Positions 34,209-43,943 of a stretch of DNA of 64,000 nucleotides are shown piece after piece (the first letter of the stretch is position 1; every line of letters begins with the position of its first letter). The position numbers and the translations under genes are program-made. The notes under the pieces are model-generated. The model did no database searches. It saw only the letters and a list, made by a program, of their open reading frames with translations, and was not told the origin of the DNA. Source of the stretch: Ignavibacteria bacterium RIFCSPLOWO2_12_FULL_56_21 (GTDB lineage Bacteria; Bacteroidota; Ignavibacteria; UBA10030); the NCBI GenBank assembly GCA_001802945.1, contig MHAK01000080.1, positions 1 through 64,000 on the forward strand, given 5' to 3'.

Positions 34209-35225
34209 ATGAAACTCACCTTTCGCAGATACGACCTTCGTTTACGCCACACGTTCACCATCGCCCGTGGTTCTTCCGACATCGACCCCGTGATCGTGAT
34301 CGAAGTAGAGCATGACGGTATTGTCGGGCTCGGCGAGTCGGCTCCATCCGGTCGGTATGGCGAGTCGGTCGATACCGTCGAGAAGTTTCTGCGCTCTTTC
34401 GATCTCTCAATGTTCACAGACCCGTTTCAGCTGGAATCCATACTTGCGGCTGTGGACGGACATGCAGAGGGAAATCCGTCGGCGAAGGCGGCAATCGATT
34501 TGGCGCTGCACGACTGGATCGGAAAACGACTTGGTGTTCCGCTTTACAAATACTGGGGGCTCGACCCTTCGGCCACCCCTGTCACGTCATTCACGATCGG
34601 CATCGATACACCGGAAATGGTCGAAAAAAAAGTGCGTGAAGCGGAGGCGTACCCGCTGCTGAAGATAAAGCTGGGCGGGGAAAACGATCGGGAAATCATG
34701 AAGGCCATCAGAAGGGCGACGAAGAAAAAGATCCGTGTGGATGCCAACGAAGGATGGACGGCGAAGGAAACGGCGTTGGAACGCGTGAAATGGCTGGAGC
34801 AGGAGGGGGTCGAATTTGTGGAGCAGCCGATGCCGGCAAAGGACCTTGCCGGTACGGCATGGCTTCGGGAGCGATCACCGTTGCCCCTGATCGCGGATGA
34901 AAACTGCGTCCGGCTCACGGACATTCCAAAGCTTCAGGGGGTGTTCGACGGCATCAACATCAAGCTCATGAAATGCACTGGCCTTCGCGAGGCTTTCTCC
35001 ATGATCCGTACCGCTCGCGCGTGCGGACTGAAGACGATGATGGGCTGCATGATCGAGTCGTCCATTGCGATCACTGCTGGGGCCCATCTTTCGCCTCTCC
35101 TGGATTATGCGGACCTCGACGGCAATATACTCATTACCAACGACCCCTACGACGGCGTCCGAGTTGAGAACGGAAGGCTCGTGTTGACCGATCGTCCGGG
35201 GATCGGCGTGGTGCCGCGCGCCTAG
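34209..35225 (+). CDS. Dipeptide epimerase, enolase superfamily (L-Ala-D/L-Glu epimerase type)
   Basis: 338 residues from ATG 34209. MR-MLE enolase-superfamily enzyme: capping domain (~1-120, FTIARGSSD, GLGESAPSGRYGES) and barrel with the KxK acid/base pair LLKIKLGG, metal ligands DANEGW, EQPM, ADENC and the second-face Lys in INIKLMKCTG. GCMIESSIAITAGAHL and the late DPYDG fit dipeptide epimerases, used in recycling murein Ala-Glu peptides. The specific dipeptide is not resolved by sequence alone. Confidence 0.88.
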   Translation: MKLTFRRYDLRLRHTFTIARGSSDIDPVIVIEVEHDGIVGLGESAPSGRYGESVDTVEKFLRSFDLSMFTDPFQLESILAAVDGHAEGNPSAKAAIDLALHDWIGKRLGVPLYKYWGLDPSATPVTSFTIGIDTPEMVEKKVREAEAYPLLKIKLGGENDREIMKAIRRATKKKIRVDANEGWTAKETALERVKWLEQEGVEFVEQPMPAKDLAGTAWLRERSPLPLIADENCVRLTDIPKLQGVFDGINIKLMKCTGLREAFSMIRTARACGLKTMMGCMIESSIAITAGAHLSPLLDYADLDGNILITNDPYDGVRVENGRLVLTDRPGIGVVPRA

Positions 35226-35230
35226 CACGC

Positions 35231-37063
35231 ATGCACATGTCTGAATCGATCCACATCTTGCCCCCCGAATTGGCCAACAGAATCGCCGCCGGCGAAGTAG
35301 TGCAGCGACCGGCGTCGGCTGTGAAGGAGCTTATTGAGAACGCCCTCGATGCGGGAGCCCATCGGATCGAGATTTATGTCCGGGATGCGGGGAAGACGTT
35401 GATCCAGGTGATCGATGACGGCACTGGCATGAACGAAGCGGACGCACTGATGTCGTTCCGGCGTCATGCGACGAGCAAGATCGGTTCCGTGGAAGACCTG
35501 GAGCGCATCACAACACTTGGTTTCCGCGGTGAAGCGCTGGCCTCAATCGCTGCCGTTGCACAGGTCGAACTCAAGTCCCGCTCAAGTTCTGACGATGTCG
35601 CGACGGTATTACGCATTGACGGCGATATAGTCAAGGAGATGTCAAAGGACTCTGGTGCGCGGGGTACTACCGTCACTGTCAAGAATCTCTTTTACAACAC
35701 TCCAGCCCGTCGGAATTTCCTCAAGACGCGGCACACGGAACTGAAGAACATAACCGACACTGTTATACGAGGCGCTCTCGCATATCCGGAAGTGGCTTGG
35801 CTGCTGGTGAGCGACGACGAAACGCTTCTGGATGTGCCGCCCCAGGAGGCCCGGATCCGCGCAACAGCGGTGCTCGGAGAGCGCGTGGGTGCGTCGCTGA
35901 TGGCCTGCTCGGAGGCGACCGAGTACGTATCCGTGGAAGGTTATCTTGCTCGGCCCGAGTATGCACGGAAGACCCGAACGGACCAATATCTGTTTCTCAA
36001 TCGTCGTCCGATTGTCAGCAAAATGATCGGGCACGCAGTATTCCAGGGATACGAACATCTGCTGATCAGCGGTGGATTTCCTCTGTATGTGCTCCACGTG
36101 AACATCGACCCCCAACGGGTCGACGTGAATGTGCATCCGTCGAAGCTGGAAGTGAAGTTCGAAAATGAATCGACAATCTATCGCATGGTCCTTTCGGTCG
36201 TCAGGAAGACGCTCGCAATGAACGACCTTGCTCCCCGAGTGGAATTCCGAGACGGTATGGCGGTCGACCCGGATGTCGACAGATTCGCTCTTCGTCCGGC
36301 ACAAACATCGTCCACCGACGCCGGAGCGCCGATCTTCGCGTTCCGGCCCGACGCGATGCCGGCAGTATTACCGTCGGAGGGGAAGTCGACCATACTGCCT
36401 CTGAGCCGGCCGCAGACGGGCCGGAATTCCGGGTCGGCGCCCGACGTGCCCGAGGAGTTCGAGCATCGGAGGGCTGCGAGGCCGGGAGAGACCGAGGCTC
36501 GCGCAATATGGCAGATCCAGAACAAGTATATCATCTCGCAGGTGAGGTCCGGACTCGTTATTGTCGACCAGCACGTTGCTCATGAGCGCATCCTGTATGA
36601 ACGCGTGCTGGCAAATTTTGAGAACAGCCTTCCTGTCATTCAACAGCTCCTGTTCCCGCAAACGCTGGAACTCCCGGCCGGAGATTATGCGCTGGTGAAA
36701 GACCTGGAACCTCACTTACGGCAATTGGGGTTCGATCTGAAGGTGTTTGGCAGGAATACTGTGGTCATCGAAGGCATACCTGCGGATGTCAAGCCGGGGA
36801 GCGAACAAAAGATCCTGACGGATGTGCTCGAGGATTTCAAGGCGAACGAACATGCTTCCGTCATCGATGTGCGGGACAGGCTTGCGAAGTCGTTCGCATG
36901 CAAAGCAGCGATCAAAGCTGGAGATCCGCTGAATGCGCAGGAAATGACGGTCTTAATCGAGCAATTATTCCTGACGAACATGCCGTATGTCTGTCCACAC
37001 GGCCGGCCTGTCGTGATCCGTATTCCCGTCGAAGAATTAGACCGTCGGTTTGGTCGGACGTAA
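35231..37063 (+). CDS. mutL: DNA mismatch repair protein MutL, endonuclease-competent type
   Basis: 610 residues. N-terminal GHKL ATPase: RIAAGEVVQRPASAVKELIE, VIDDGTGMNEADAL, TLGFRGEALASI, GTTVTVKNLFYNTPARRNF. A Pro/Ser linker (~345-415) leads to the C-terminal dimer domain with the nicking motifs DQHVAHERILYE (Val in place of the usual Ala), FACKAAIKAG and CPHGRP. This indicates a metal-dependent endonuclease MutL rather than the MutH-dependent E. coli type. Met at 35237 is an alternative start. Confidence 0.97.
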   Translation: MHMSESIHILPPELANRIAAGEVVQRPASAVKELIENALDAGAHRIEIYVRDAGKTLIQVIDDGTGMNEADALMSFRRHATSKIGSVEDLERITTLGFRGEALASIAAVAQVELKSRSSSDDVATVLRIDGDIVKEMSKDSGARGTTVTVKNLFYNTPARRNFLKTRHTELKNITDTVIRGALAYPEVAWLLVSDDETLLDVPPQEARIRATAVLGERVGASLMACSEATEYVSVEGYLARPEYARKTRTDQYLFLNRRPIVSKMIGHAVFQGYEHLLISGGFPLYVLHVNIDPQRVDVNVHPSKLEVKFENESTIYRMVLSVVRKTLAMNDLAPRVEFRDGMAVDPDVDRFALRPAQTSSTDAGAPIFAFRPDAMPAVLPSEGKSTILPLSRPQTGRNSGSAPDVPEEFEHRRAARPGETEARAIWQIQNKYIISQVRSGLVIVDQHVAHERILYERVLANFENSLPVIQQLLFPQTLELPAGDYALVKDLEPHLRQLGFDLKVFGRNTVVIEGIPADVKPGSEQKILTDVLEDFKANEHASVIDVRDRLAKSFACKAAIKAGDPLNAQEMTVLIEQLFLTNMPYVCPHGRPVVIRIPVEELDRRFGRT

Positions 37064-37107
37064 ACCACTTCACCTCGAAGTCATAACCATTTACGCAAAG
37101 GTGCTGC

Positions 37108-38772
37108 ATGCAGGACGGCAAGAATGACCTGAGACGACATCATGAGCAGTGGCTTGCAAAGACGTCCTCGCAAGGGAAAGTGCGGGAGGCTGTGTTTACC
37201 ACGGTCAGCGGCGCGCCAATCGAGGCGCTGTATACGCCCCTCGATGTCGAAAAGATGAATTTTCTTTCGGACATCGGATATCCGGGAGAATATCCCTATA
37301 CCCGTGGCATCCACCCGACCGGCTATCGGGGAAGACTGTGGACGATGCGGCAATTTGCCGGCTTTGGCACGCCGGAAGACACAAATGCCCGGTACAAGTA
37401 TTTGTTGAATCATGGTCAGACCGGACTTTCCGTTGCCTTCGATCTTCCCACATTGATGGGACGGGATGCGGACGATGTCCTGTCGATCGGCGAAGTCGGT
37501 ATATGCGGGGTGTCTGTGAGCTCCCTGGCCGATATGGAGGTCCTGTTTCAGGGAATCAACGTCGGGGACATTTCGACTTCGATGACGATCAACGCTCCCG
37601 CAGTGAACCTGATGGCCATGTATCTGGCCGTCGCCCAGGAACAGAAGGTCGCATTTGCGAAGCTTCGGGGCACGATCCAGGCAGATATATTGAAGGAATA
37701 CATTGCGCAAAAGGAGTGGATCTATCCGCCCGAGCCCTCGATGCGTTTGATCATCGACATGTTCGAATACATGAACAGGGAAGTCCCGCAATGGAACCCG
37801 ATTTCCGTCAGCGGGTACCATATCCGGGAAGCGGGTTCGACCTCTGTTCAGGAACTGGCGTTCACTTTGGCAGATGGATTCGCTTACGTGGAAGCTGGAA
37901 TCGCCCGTGGTTTGAACGTCGATGAATTCGTCCCCCGCATTTCGTTCTTTTTCAACTCTCATGTCGATTTCTTCGAGGAAATAGCGAAATTCCGCGCCGC
38001 GCGGCGCATATGGTCAAGGCGGATGAGGGACAAGTATGGAGCAAAATCTTCGAAGTCTTGGATGCTGCGCTTCCATACCCAGACAGCTGGATGTTCGCTA
38101 ACGGCACAGCAGCCCGAGAACAACATCGTCAGAACCGCCGTGGAGGCTCTTGCGGGAGTTCTGGGTGGGACCCAGTCGCTCCATACAAATTCGATGGACG
38201 AGACACTCGCCCTGCCGTCCGAGAAGGCCGCGAAGATTGCATTGCGAACGCAGCAGATTCTGGCCTACGAAACGGGCGTGGCAAACACGATCGATCCGTT
38301 GGCCGGCAGCTATTTTATCGAAGCGTTAACGACACGGATGGAGGAAGAAGCTGAACAGTATTTCGAGAAAATCGACGCAATCGGCGGAGTTATCCCGGCG
38401 ATCGAGGCAGGGTTCTTCCAGAAGGAGATCGCCGAAGCGGCCTACCGGTATCAGCGGGAACTGGATCGAAAAGAGAAGATCATCGTTGGTGTCAACGATT
38501 TTGTCGAGGAGGGAGAGAGTATTCAGATCCCGATTCTGCAGATCTCACCGGAAGTCGAGAAGAAGCAGCGGCAGCGACTAGCGGACGTGCGTCAAAGCAG
38601 GGATCAGGCGAAAGTGAACGAAGCTCTCGACGCATTACGCAGGGCCGCCTCGGAAGGGTCGAATATCATGCCGCCGTTGCTTGCATCTGTGCGGGCATAC
38701 GCCACATTGGGTGAACAATGCAACGCTCTGGCCGAAGTGTTTGGCGTGTATGAAGAACCGGCCGTATTCTGA
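37108..38772 (+). CDS. mcmA1: Methylmalonyl-CoA mutase, large (catalytic barrel) subunit
   Basis: 554 residues. Catalytic TIM-barrel subunit of the B12-dependent mutase converting methylmalonyl-CoA and succinyl-CoA. Motifs: [94 protein letters not shown]. The B12-binding domain is missing; it is encoded separately at 42986-43402, as in archaeal and some bacterial split mutases. Isobutyryl- or ethylmalonyl-type specificities cannot be fully excluded. Confidence 0.93.
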   Translation: MQDGKNDLRRHHEQWLAKTSSQGKVREAVFTTVSGAPIEALYTPLDVEKMNFLSDIGYPGEYPYTRGIHPTGYRGRLWTMRQFAGFGTPEDTNARYKYLLNHGQTGLSVAFDLPTLMGRDADDVLSIGEVGICGVSVSSLADMEVLFQGINVGDISTSMTINAPAVNLMAMYLAVAQEQKVAFAKLRGTIQADILKEYIAQKEWIYPPEPSMRLIIDMFEYMNREVPQWNPISVSGYHIREAGSTSVQELAFTLADGFAYVEAGIARGLNVDEFVPRISFFFNSHVDFFEEIAKFRAARRIWSRRMRDKYGAKSSKSWMLRFHTQTAGCSLTAQQPENNIVRTAVEALAGVLGGTQSLHTNSMDETLALPSEKAAKIALRTQQILAYETGVANTIDPLAGSYFIEALTTRMEEEAEQYFEKIDAIGGVIPAIEAGFFQKEIAEAAYRYQRELDRKEKIIVGVNDFVEEGESIQIPILQISPEVEKKQRQRLADVRQSRDQAKVNEALDALRRAASEGSNIMPPLLASVRAYATLGEQCNALAEVFGVYEEPAVF

Positions 38773-38817
38773 TCCGTTTCGCTTCCAGCACAACTAGACA
38801 GCGACAATAGGGCGCCC

Positions 38818-39717
38818 ATGCCATCGGTCCTTCGGCTTCTCCGTCCTCAACAATGGGTGAAGAATGCCTTTCTGTTTGCCCCGCTGGTGTTTTCGAAGCA
38901 TCTGTTCGACACTGCGTTTTTCGAACGGGAACTCATTGCGGTCGGCGTGTTTTGTCTCATCTCGAGCGTCGTCTATATTGTCAACGACATTGCCGATCGC
39001 GAGTCTGACCGTCTCCACCCCGTCAAACGATCTCGCCCGATTGCCTCGGGAGCGATCGCACCAACGGTTGCAATGGGAATCGGAGCATGCCTCCTGGCTC
39101 TCGGCGCGTACGGAGCGTTCTGGCTGGGGAATCGGTATGCGCTCTCGCTGGGCGTGTACTTCGTACTGAACCTCGCGTATTCGTTCGGGTTGAAGCAGGT
39201 AATGTTGTTGGATGTCTTCATCATCGCGGCCGGATTCATGCTCAGGGTACTGGCAGGCACATTTGCCATTGGCGTACCGGCCTCCCCATGGCTGATCCTG
39301 TGTACACTGTTCGTCTCGGTATTCCTAGCGGTCTCAAAGCGGCGGGCGGAAATACTGCTGAGCATAGAGCAGGAATCCGAAGTGGCCAGGCCGGTGTTGA
39401 AAAGTTATGATCTCCACTTCATCGACCAAATGATGACCGTTTCGGCATCCGGGATGGCGATATCGTACGCGCTCTATACGGTCGCACAAAGAACCGTCGA
39501 AGTGTTCGGGACGGAGAACCTGATCTTTACGACGGTCTTTGTTCTGTTCGGGATCTTCCGCTATCTGTTCCTCATCCGGGCCCACAAAACCGACGACAAT
39601 CCGACCCATCTTTTGCTGTCCGACCTTCCAATGATGCTGAATGTCCTCGCCTGGTTCTTCGCGTGCGTGTTCATCATCTATGCCGAAGCTTCCCATACAT
39701 TGTCGGATATCCTATGA
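38818..39717 (+). CDS. UbiA-family prenyltransferase (decaprenyl-phosphate phosphoribosyltransferase-like)
   Basis: 299 residues, about eight to nine membrane spans. Start RLLRPQQWVKNAFLFAPLVF and the Asp-rich motif NDIADRESDRLHPVKRSRPI are typical of the DPPR-synthase branch, which transfers phosphoribose from PRPP to polyprenyl phosphate. A second motif region LNLAYSFGLKQVMLLDVFII follows. In Bacteroidota the end product is unclear. ATGA overlap with the next gene implies coupling. Confidence 0.87.
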   Translation: MPSVLRLLRPQQWVKNAFLFAPLVFSKHLFDTAFFERELIAVGVFCLISSVVYIVNDIADRESDRLHPVKRSRPIASGAIAPTVAMGIGACLLALGAYGAFWLGNRYALSLGVYFVLNLAYSFGLKQVMLLDVFIIAAGFMLRVLAGTFAIGVPASPWLILCTLFVSVFLAVSKRRAEILLSIEQESEVARPVLKSYDLHFIDQMMTVSASGMAISYALYTVAQRTVEVFGTENLIFTTVFVLFGIFRYLFLIRAHKTDDNPTHLLLSDLPMMLNVLAWFFACVFIIYAEASHTLSDIL

Positions 39718-40856
39718 AGCTTCCTGAACCAAAGTCTCCGTCGCGCATCACGGGACTTCCGCATGCCAGTCCGGTCGTTGCAGTCGTCCGCACGCGTCCC
39801 GAATCCGTTCTCGAAGATGTGCAGCGTGCGATGGCTCTTGCGGGGGTCCGGAATGCATTGAAACCCGGAGCAACAACGATCCTCAAGGACAACATCTCGT
39901 GGCACTTTCCGTTTCCGGGGGCGAATTCGACGCCGTGGCAGCTGGAAGGAACGGTACTGGGATTGCGAAAGAACGGCTTGAACGACCTAGTGTGCGTGCA
40001 AAACAAGACGGTGGTGACGGATGCTTTCAAAGGCGAAGACCTGAACAAGTACGTGCCTATCTTCAAAAAGTACGATATTCCTGTCCGTTTCAATTTTCGC
40101 GACAGCGACATGAAGTGGGTTGATTTTCGTCCTCGGTCATCGATGCTCGTGCTCGATCAGATATTCCCCGAAGGGATGAAGATCCCCGATTTCTTCGCAG
40201 GGAAGAACATTGTTCACCTGCCCACGGTCAAGTGTCACATCTACACGACGACGACTGGTGCGATGAAAAACGCCTTTGGCGGTCTTCTGAACACGCATCG
40301 GCACTACACCCATTCATGGATTCATGAAACCCTCGTCGACCTCCTGGCCGTGCAGAAAGAGATCCACAGCGGGATATTCGCGGTCATGGACGGTACGACA
40401 GCGGGGAACGGGCCGGGACCACGGACGATGTATCCAGAACAGAAAGATGTGATCCTTGCCAGTGGGGATCAGGTTGCCATCGATGCCGTCGCCGCAAAAA
40501 TGATGGGCTTCGACCCAATGGGGATCAAGTACATCAACCTCGCCCACCAGCGGGGTCTGGGTTGCGGTGATCCGCGCGAGATCACCGTTGTCGGCGAGGA
40601 CATCTCTTCCGTCAACTGGAACTTCTCTGTCGGGGACAACGGCGCCAGTCTGGTCGGAGATATTCTGTGGTTCAGTCCACTGAAACGGTTTCAAAACCTC
40701 TTCTTCCGGACGCCGCTCGTGCATTTCTTCATCTTCGGGTCCGAAGCGTATCACGACTACTACCGGTGGCCGCTGAAGGATCGCCGGACCTTCAAAGACT
40801 GGCTCAAGCGTTCCCCATGGGGGAAGTTGTTTGCAGCATACGGCGACAGGGTGTGA
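39714..40856 (+). CDS. DUF362 domain-containing protein
   Basis: 380 residues from ATG 39714, overlapping the UbiA-family stop. DUF362 core: PGATTILKDNISWHFPFPGA, HLPTVKCHIYTTTTGAMKN, AFGGLLNTHRHYTHSWIHET and VMDGTTAGNGPGPR. No ferredoxin-type Cys clusters, which occur in some family members. Function unknown; translational coupling with a prenyl-phosphate enzyme hints at a role in polyprenyl-linked metabolism. Confidence 0.85.
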   Translation: MKLPEPKSPSRITGLPHASPVVAVVRTRPESVLEDVQRAMALAGVRNALKPGATTILKDNISWHFPFPGANSTPWQLEGTVLGLRKNGLNDLVCVQNKTVVTDAFKGEDLNKYVPIFKKYDIPVRFNFRDSDMKWVDFRPRSSMLVLDQIFPEGMKIPDFFAGKNIVHLPTVKCHIYTTTTGAMKNAFGGLLNTHRHYTHSWIHETLVDLLAVQKEIHSGIFAVMDGTTAGNGPGPRTMYPEQKDVILASGDQVAIDAVAAKMMGFDPMGIKYINLAHQRGLGCGDPREITVVGEDISSVNWNFSVGDNGASLVGDILWFSPLKRFQNLFFRTPLVHFFIFGSEAYHDYYRWPLKDRRTFKDWLKRSPWGKLFAAYGDRV

Positions 40857-40903
40857 GCCCCGGCCGATCTTTCGTTTGCCGTCATCCCGTGTCCTGAAGA
40901 ATC

Positions 40904-41782
40904 ATGATCGGACGAACTCCTCGAGCGCAAGCCGAGATTTTCTTCTTCATTATTACGTTTATTTGGGGAAGCACATTCGTCGTCACAAAGGATCTGCTTC
41001 ACGCGGCGTCCCCGTTTCTTTACATCTGCGTACGATTCACGGTCGCATCATTGCTCCTGCTGGCCGTGTTCCCCTCACTGCGATCGGGATGGTCCAGTGC
41101 CACAGTTCTTCGTGGCGGCGCGCTTGGATTGATGCTCTTCGCGGGTTTTGCCCTTCAGACGGTGGGTCTGCAGTATACGTCCGCCTCGAAATCAGCCTTC
41201 ATCACGGGTATGCTGGTTGTGTTCACGCCGGTGTGGCAGGTAGTGCTTGAACGACGAGCCCCGAAGGCCGGGAATATCCTCGGTGTGATCCTGGTGACGA
41301 TAGGGCTCTACCTGCTGACATCGCCGGCTGGTTCGGAATTTTCTACTGGCGACGCTATGACGATGATCTGTGCGGCATTGTTTGGGTTGTATATCGTTTC
41401 GTTGGACATGTGGGGAAAGGGGTATGATGCGGCGAAACTGACCATGATGCAGTTCCAGGTATCCGCGGTGGGGGGGCTGATGGGCGCACTGCTTTTGGAG
41501 AAGCCGTTCCTGGAGGTTTCCCTGTGGTCCGTTTCACAGCTTTTATACCTTGCCATTTTTGCGACAGTTATCGCGCTTTATGTGCAGACCGCGTATCAGA
41601 AGGACACGACGCCGACGCGAAGTGCGGTCATTTTTTCGATGGAACCCGTGATTGCAGCCCTCTTTGCGTATGTTCTTGCGGGAGAACGGATAGGCATAGC
41701 GGGCGTGGCCGGAGGCGGGGTTATTATCCTTGGGCTCCTCATTTCGGAGTTGTCGGATTCTCTTTTCGGCGGAAGGGCCTGA
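40904..41782 (+). CDS. EamA/DMT-family transporter
   Basis: 292 residues, ten predicted membrane spans in two EamA repeats (~10-135 and ~150-285). Motifs: FIITFIWGSTFVVTKDLL, FAGFALQTVGLQYTSASKSA, then second-repeat ATVIALYVQTAYQKDTTPTR, FSMEPVIAALFAYVLAGER. Exports or imports small metabolites; substrate unknown. Confidence 0.92.
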   Translation: MIGRTPRAQAEIFFFIITFIWGSTFVVTKDLLHAASPFLYICVRFTVASLLLLAVFPSLRSGWSSATVLRGGALGLMLFAGFALQTVGLQYTSASKSAFITGMLVVFTPVWQVVLERRAPKAGNILGVILVTIGLYLLTSPAGSEFSTGDAMTMICAALFGLYIVSLDMWGKGYDAAKLTMMQFQVSAVGGLMGALLLEKPFLEVSLWSVSQLLYLAIFATVIALYVQTAYQKDTTPTRSAVIFSMEPVIAALFAYVLAGERIGIAGVAGGGVIILGLLISELSDSLFGGRA

Positions 41783-41803
41783 AGGAATCTCTCGGGGGGG
41801 GAC

Positions 41804-41832
41804 TTGACCATTTGAGAAGCGGCATCTATATT
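41804..41832 (+). promoter_or_regulatory. Promoter TTGACC-N17-TATATT
   Basis: -35 TTGACC (41804-41809), 17-bp spacer, -10 TATATT (41827-41832). The predicted start (~41839) is 2 nt before the next ATG, so the mRNA would be almost leaderless. Confidence 0.75.
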
Positions 41833-41840
41833 GGTTGTGC

Positions 41841-42245
41841 ATGCGACCGCGAAATCTGATCCTTGCTTCGTTGGTGTTAACCGTGCTGAGCGTTGCCTAT
41901 GCGTCAGTCATTAAGGGAACGCCGGAAGGCTACAGCATTGGATCGGGCATTCTCATTCGATGGATCACCGAGGACGAAACGGGAATCGAGTCATTCGTTG
42001 TTCTGCGGAAGAATGCGAACGATGCTGAGTTCGTCGTCGTATCGAGTCCCATCTCTCCCAAAGGCAACAACTCCACGTATGAATTCCTCGATCAATCGGT
42101 GTTCAAAGGGTCTGGAGGCGTGTTTGTGTATCGCGTCCGTGCAGTGAAAGGGCGAACGCCGGTAGAGGAAGTGCAGTTCTCCGTGTCGCACACGAGCTCC
42201 GCCGCCCGCAGAACCTGGGGGAGCATCAAGGCGATGTTCCGCTGA
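41841..42245 (+). CDS. Exported fibronectin-III-like small protein
   Basis: 134 residues from ATG 41841; signal peptide MRPRNLILASLVLTVLSVAYA. The rest is one beta domain resembling an Fn3 fold: ILIRWITEDETGIESFVVLR, FLDQSVFKGSGGVFVYRVRAV. Such single domains in Bacteroidota often report on surface adhesion, but no function can be assigned. It has its own near-leaderless promoter and precedes maf by 40 bp. Confidence 0.7.
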   Translation: MRPRNLILASLVLTVLSVAYASVIKGTPEGYSIGSGILIRWITEDETGIESFVVLRKNANDAEFVVVSSPISPKGNNSTYEFLDQSVFKGSGGVFVYRVRAVKGRTPVEEVQFSVSHTSSAARRTWGSIKAMFR

Positions 42246-42285
42246 GATCCTTTCCATTTTTCCCCGTCGTTTTCCCGATCACTCC

Positions 42286-42933
42286 GTGTCCCCTCGTCAA
42301 ACGAACGCCCGCCGTCCGTGGAGGTTGATCCTTGCTTCGCAGTCTCCGCGCCGCCGCGTGCTCTTGCGACAAGCCGGGTATCGGTTCATTGTTCGGCCCA
42401 GCGGCATCGATGAACCGATCGATACAGCTCACTCCCCTGAGTGGAATGCGCGGCGGATCGCGCTGGACAAAGCAATGGACGTTGCGACGCGGGTTCGCTC
42501 AGGCGTCGTTGTCGGCGCCGATACAATCGTCGTACTGAGCGGCAAGTTCCTCGGCAAACCATTGTCGCCTTCCGATGCCCGGTCCATGTTACGACGTCTC
42601 AGCGGCCGTACGCATAATGTGTATTCGGGGGTGGCAATTGTTGATGCGGAGACCGGAAGGTCGACGACATTTGCAGAGCGGACGCGCGTGACCTTTCGGA
42701 TGCTCGAAGAAGATGAGATCAGGGCGTATGTGGCTTCGGGTGCGCCGATGGACAAAGCCGGGGCATATGGGATACAGGACGATTACGGTGCAGTGTTTGT
42801 TGAAAAAGTTGTGGGATGTTTCTATACTGTGGTCGGTTTCCCGCTCTCACGGTTTCATCTTGTGCTTCGTCGATTTCTTGGAATGACAAAGACAAGGTCG
42901 CAGAGGGCGGTGCGAAAGGGCAAAAGGGGCTGA
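42286..42933 (+). CDS. maf: Maf family nucleotide pyrophosphatase
   Basis: 215 residues, GTG start. House-cleaning hydrolase removing non-canonical nucleoside triphosphates (dTTP/UTP type). Signature [18 protein letters not shown] (~15-32), [57 protein letters not shown] basic C-terminal tail ([14 protein letters not shown]) extends past the usual end. Confidence 0.94.
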   Translation: MSPRQTNARRPWRLILASQSPRRRVLLRQAGYRFIVRPSGIDEPIDTAHSPEWNARRIALDKAMDVATRVRSGVVVGADTIVVLSGKFLGKPLSPSDARSMLRRLSGRTHNVYSGVAIVDAETGRSTTFAERTRVTFRMLEEDEIRAYVASGAPMDKAGAYGIQDDYGAVFVEKVVGCFYTVVGFPLSRFHLVLRRFLGMTKTRSQRAVRKGKRG

Positions 42934-42985
42934 ACCCGCCGCCGCTCACGCGGCGACAACGATTCGAACCGAATCCGGAATAGGT

Positions 42986-43402
42986 ATGGCACGAAAGATC
43001 AGAGTTTTGGTTGCGAAAGCCGGGCTTGACGGGCATGACCGCGGTGCAAAGGTCGTTGCTGCGGCTCTCCGTGATGCCGGCATGGAGGTGATCTATACGG
43101 GCCTCCGCAAGACACCAGAGGTGATCGTGCAGGCAGCGCTCCAGGAGGATGTCGACGTCATTGGCGTCAGTTTGCTGAGTGGAGCCCACATGACCATTTT
43201 CCCGAAGGTGCTGTCGTTGATGAAAGAAAAGGGGTTGAATGATGTTCTCTTGTTCGGCGGAGGGATCATTCCGCAGGAAGATATTCGCAAACTGAAACAG
43301 ATGGGGGTCGGCGAGCTGTTCACACCCGGAGCGTCGACGATCGATATTGTCAAATATATCAATTCATGGTTTGGGACTCATCGGAGGGAATCGGCGGCCT
43401 AA
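42986..43402 (+). CDS. mcmA2: Methylmalonyl-CoA mutase small (B12-binding) subunit
   Basis: 138 residues. Stand-alone cobalamin-binding domain: [18 protein letters not shown] with the DxHxxG motif (D15, H17, G20; H17 is the lower cobalt ligand), [16 protein letters not shown] (Ser-x-Leu base-off loop) and [19 protein letters not shown]. Pairs with the catalytic subunit at 37108-38772, 4.2 kb upstream, an unusual separation. A strong terminator follows. Confidence 0.94.
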   Translation: MARKIRVLVAKAGLDGHDRGAKVVAAALRDAGMEVIYTGLRKTPEVIVQAALQEDVDVIGVSLLSGAHMTIFPKVLSLMKEKGLNDVLLFGGGIIPQEDIRKLKQMGVGELFTPGASTIDIVKYINSWFGTHRRESAA

Positions 43403-43427
43403 CCAGTGCGCGGCTGATGCGACCAAG

Positions 43428-43464
43428 AAAAATCCCGTCGCGGGCTTACCCGGACGGGATTTTT
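43428..43464. terminator. Bidirectional terminator between the B12 subunit and cspA
   Basis: aaaaatcccgtc (43428-43439) pairs with gacgggattttt (43453-43464); A-run on one side and T-run on the other allow it to stop both converging transcripts. Confidence 0.92.
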
Positions 43465-43486
43465 GTGTACCTGCGGAGGAGTGAGG

Positions 43487-43687
43487 TCAGACTTTGCTGA
43501 CTTTCACCGCCTGGAGTCCTTTCGGGCCCTGCTCAACTTCGAACTCCACTTTGTCTCCCTCGTTGAGCGTCTTGTACCCGTCTCCGCTGATGGATTTGTA
43601 ATGCACAAAGACGTCCTCACCGGACGATCGTTTGATGAAGCCGTAGCCTTTGGCATTATTGAACCACTTGACCGTACCTTGTTCCAT
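43487..43687 (-). CDS. cspA: Cold-shock domain protein
   Basis: 66 residues. Single OB-fold RNA chaperone: [17 protein letters not shown] (RNP1 KGYGFI), [10 protein letters not shown] (RNP2 VFVHY), then [17 protein letters not shown]. Normal length. The 256 bp upstream (43688-43943, to the end of the polymerase-like gene) hold no gene; they may be a long 5' leader as in many csp genes, but no clear promoter is seen. Confidence 0.96.
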   Translation of the reverse strand: MEQGTVKWFNNAKGYGFIKRSSGEDVFVHYKSISGDGYKTLNEGDKVEFEVEQGPKGLQAVKVSKV

Positions 43688-43943
43688 ACGGTACCTTCCA
43701 TCAACTGTGGAACATGCACACCAGGCGTTTGTCTCCAGAACGCAACAGTGCTCAGCTCGGCACGTTGCCGGCTACTGCGGCCCCAAACCCGCTCATGCTC
43801 CCTTCCACGTGCCGTAATGACCTGACGCAGCGGAAGCCAAATCAACTGGCGATGAAGCAAAACCGGTGTAGTGAATTGCACGCGAAACTTAGGTGTCCCC
43901 ACATCAAAAAGCAAGGCCGGGAACCGGCGTGTAGAACAACCGG

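Noticed and set aside
42940-42955. Hairpin cgccgc-tcac-gcggcg between maf and the B12 subunit
   Set aside because: No T-run follows, and such short GC stems arise often at this base composition.
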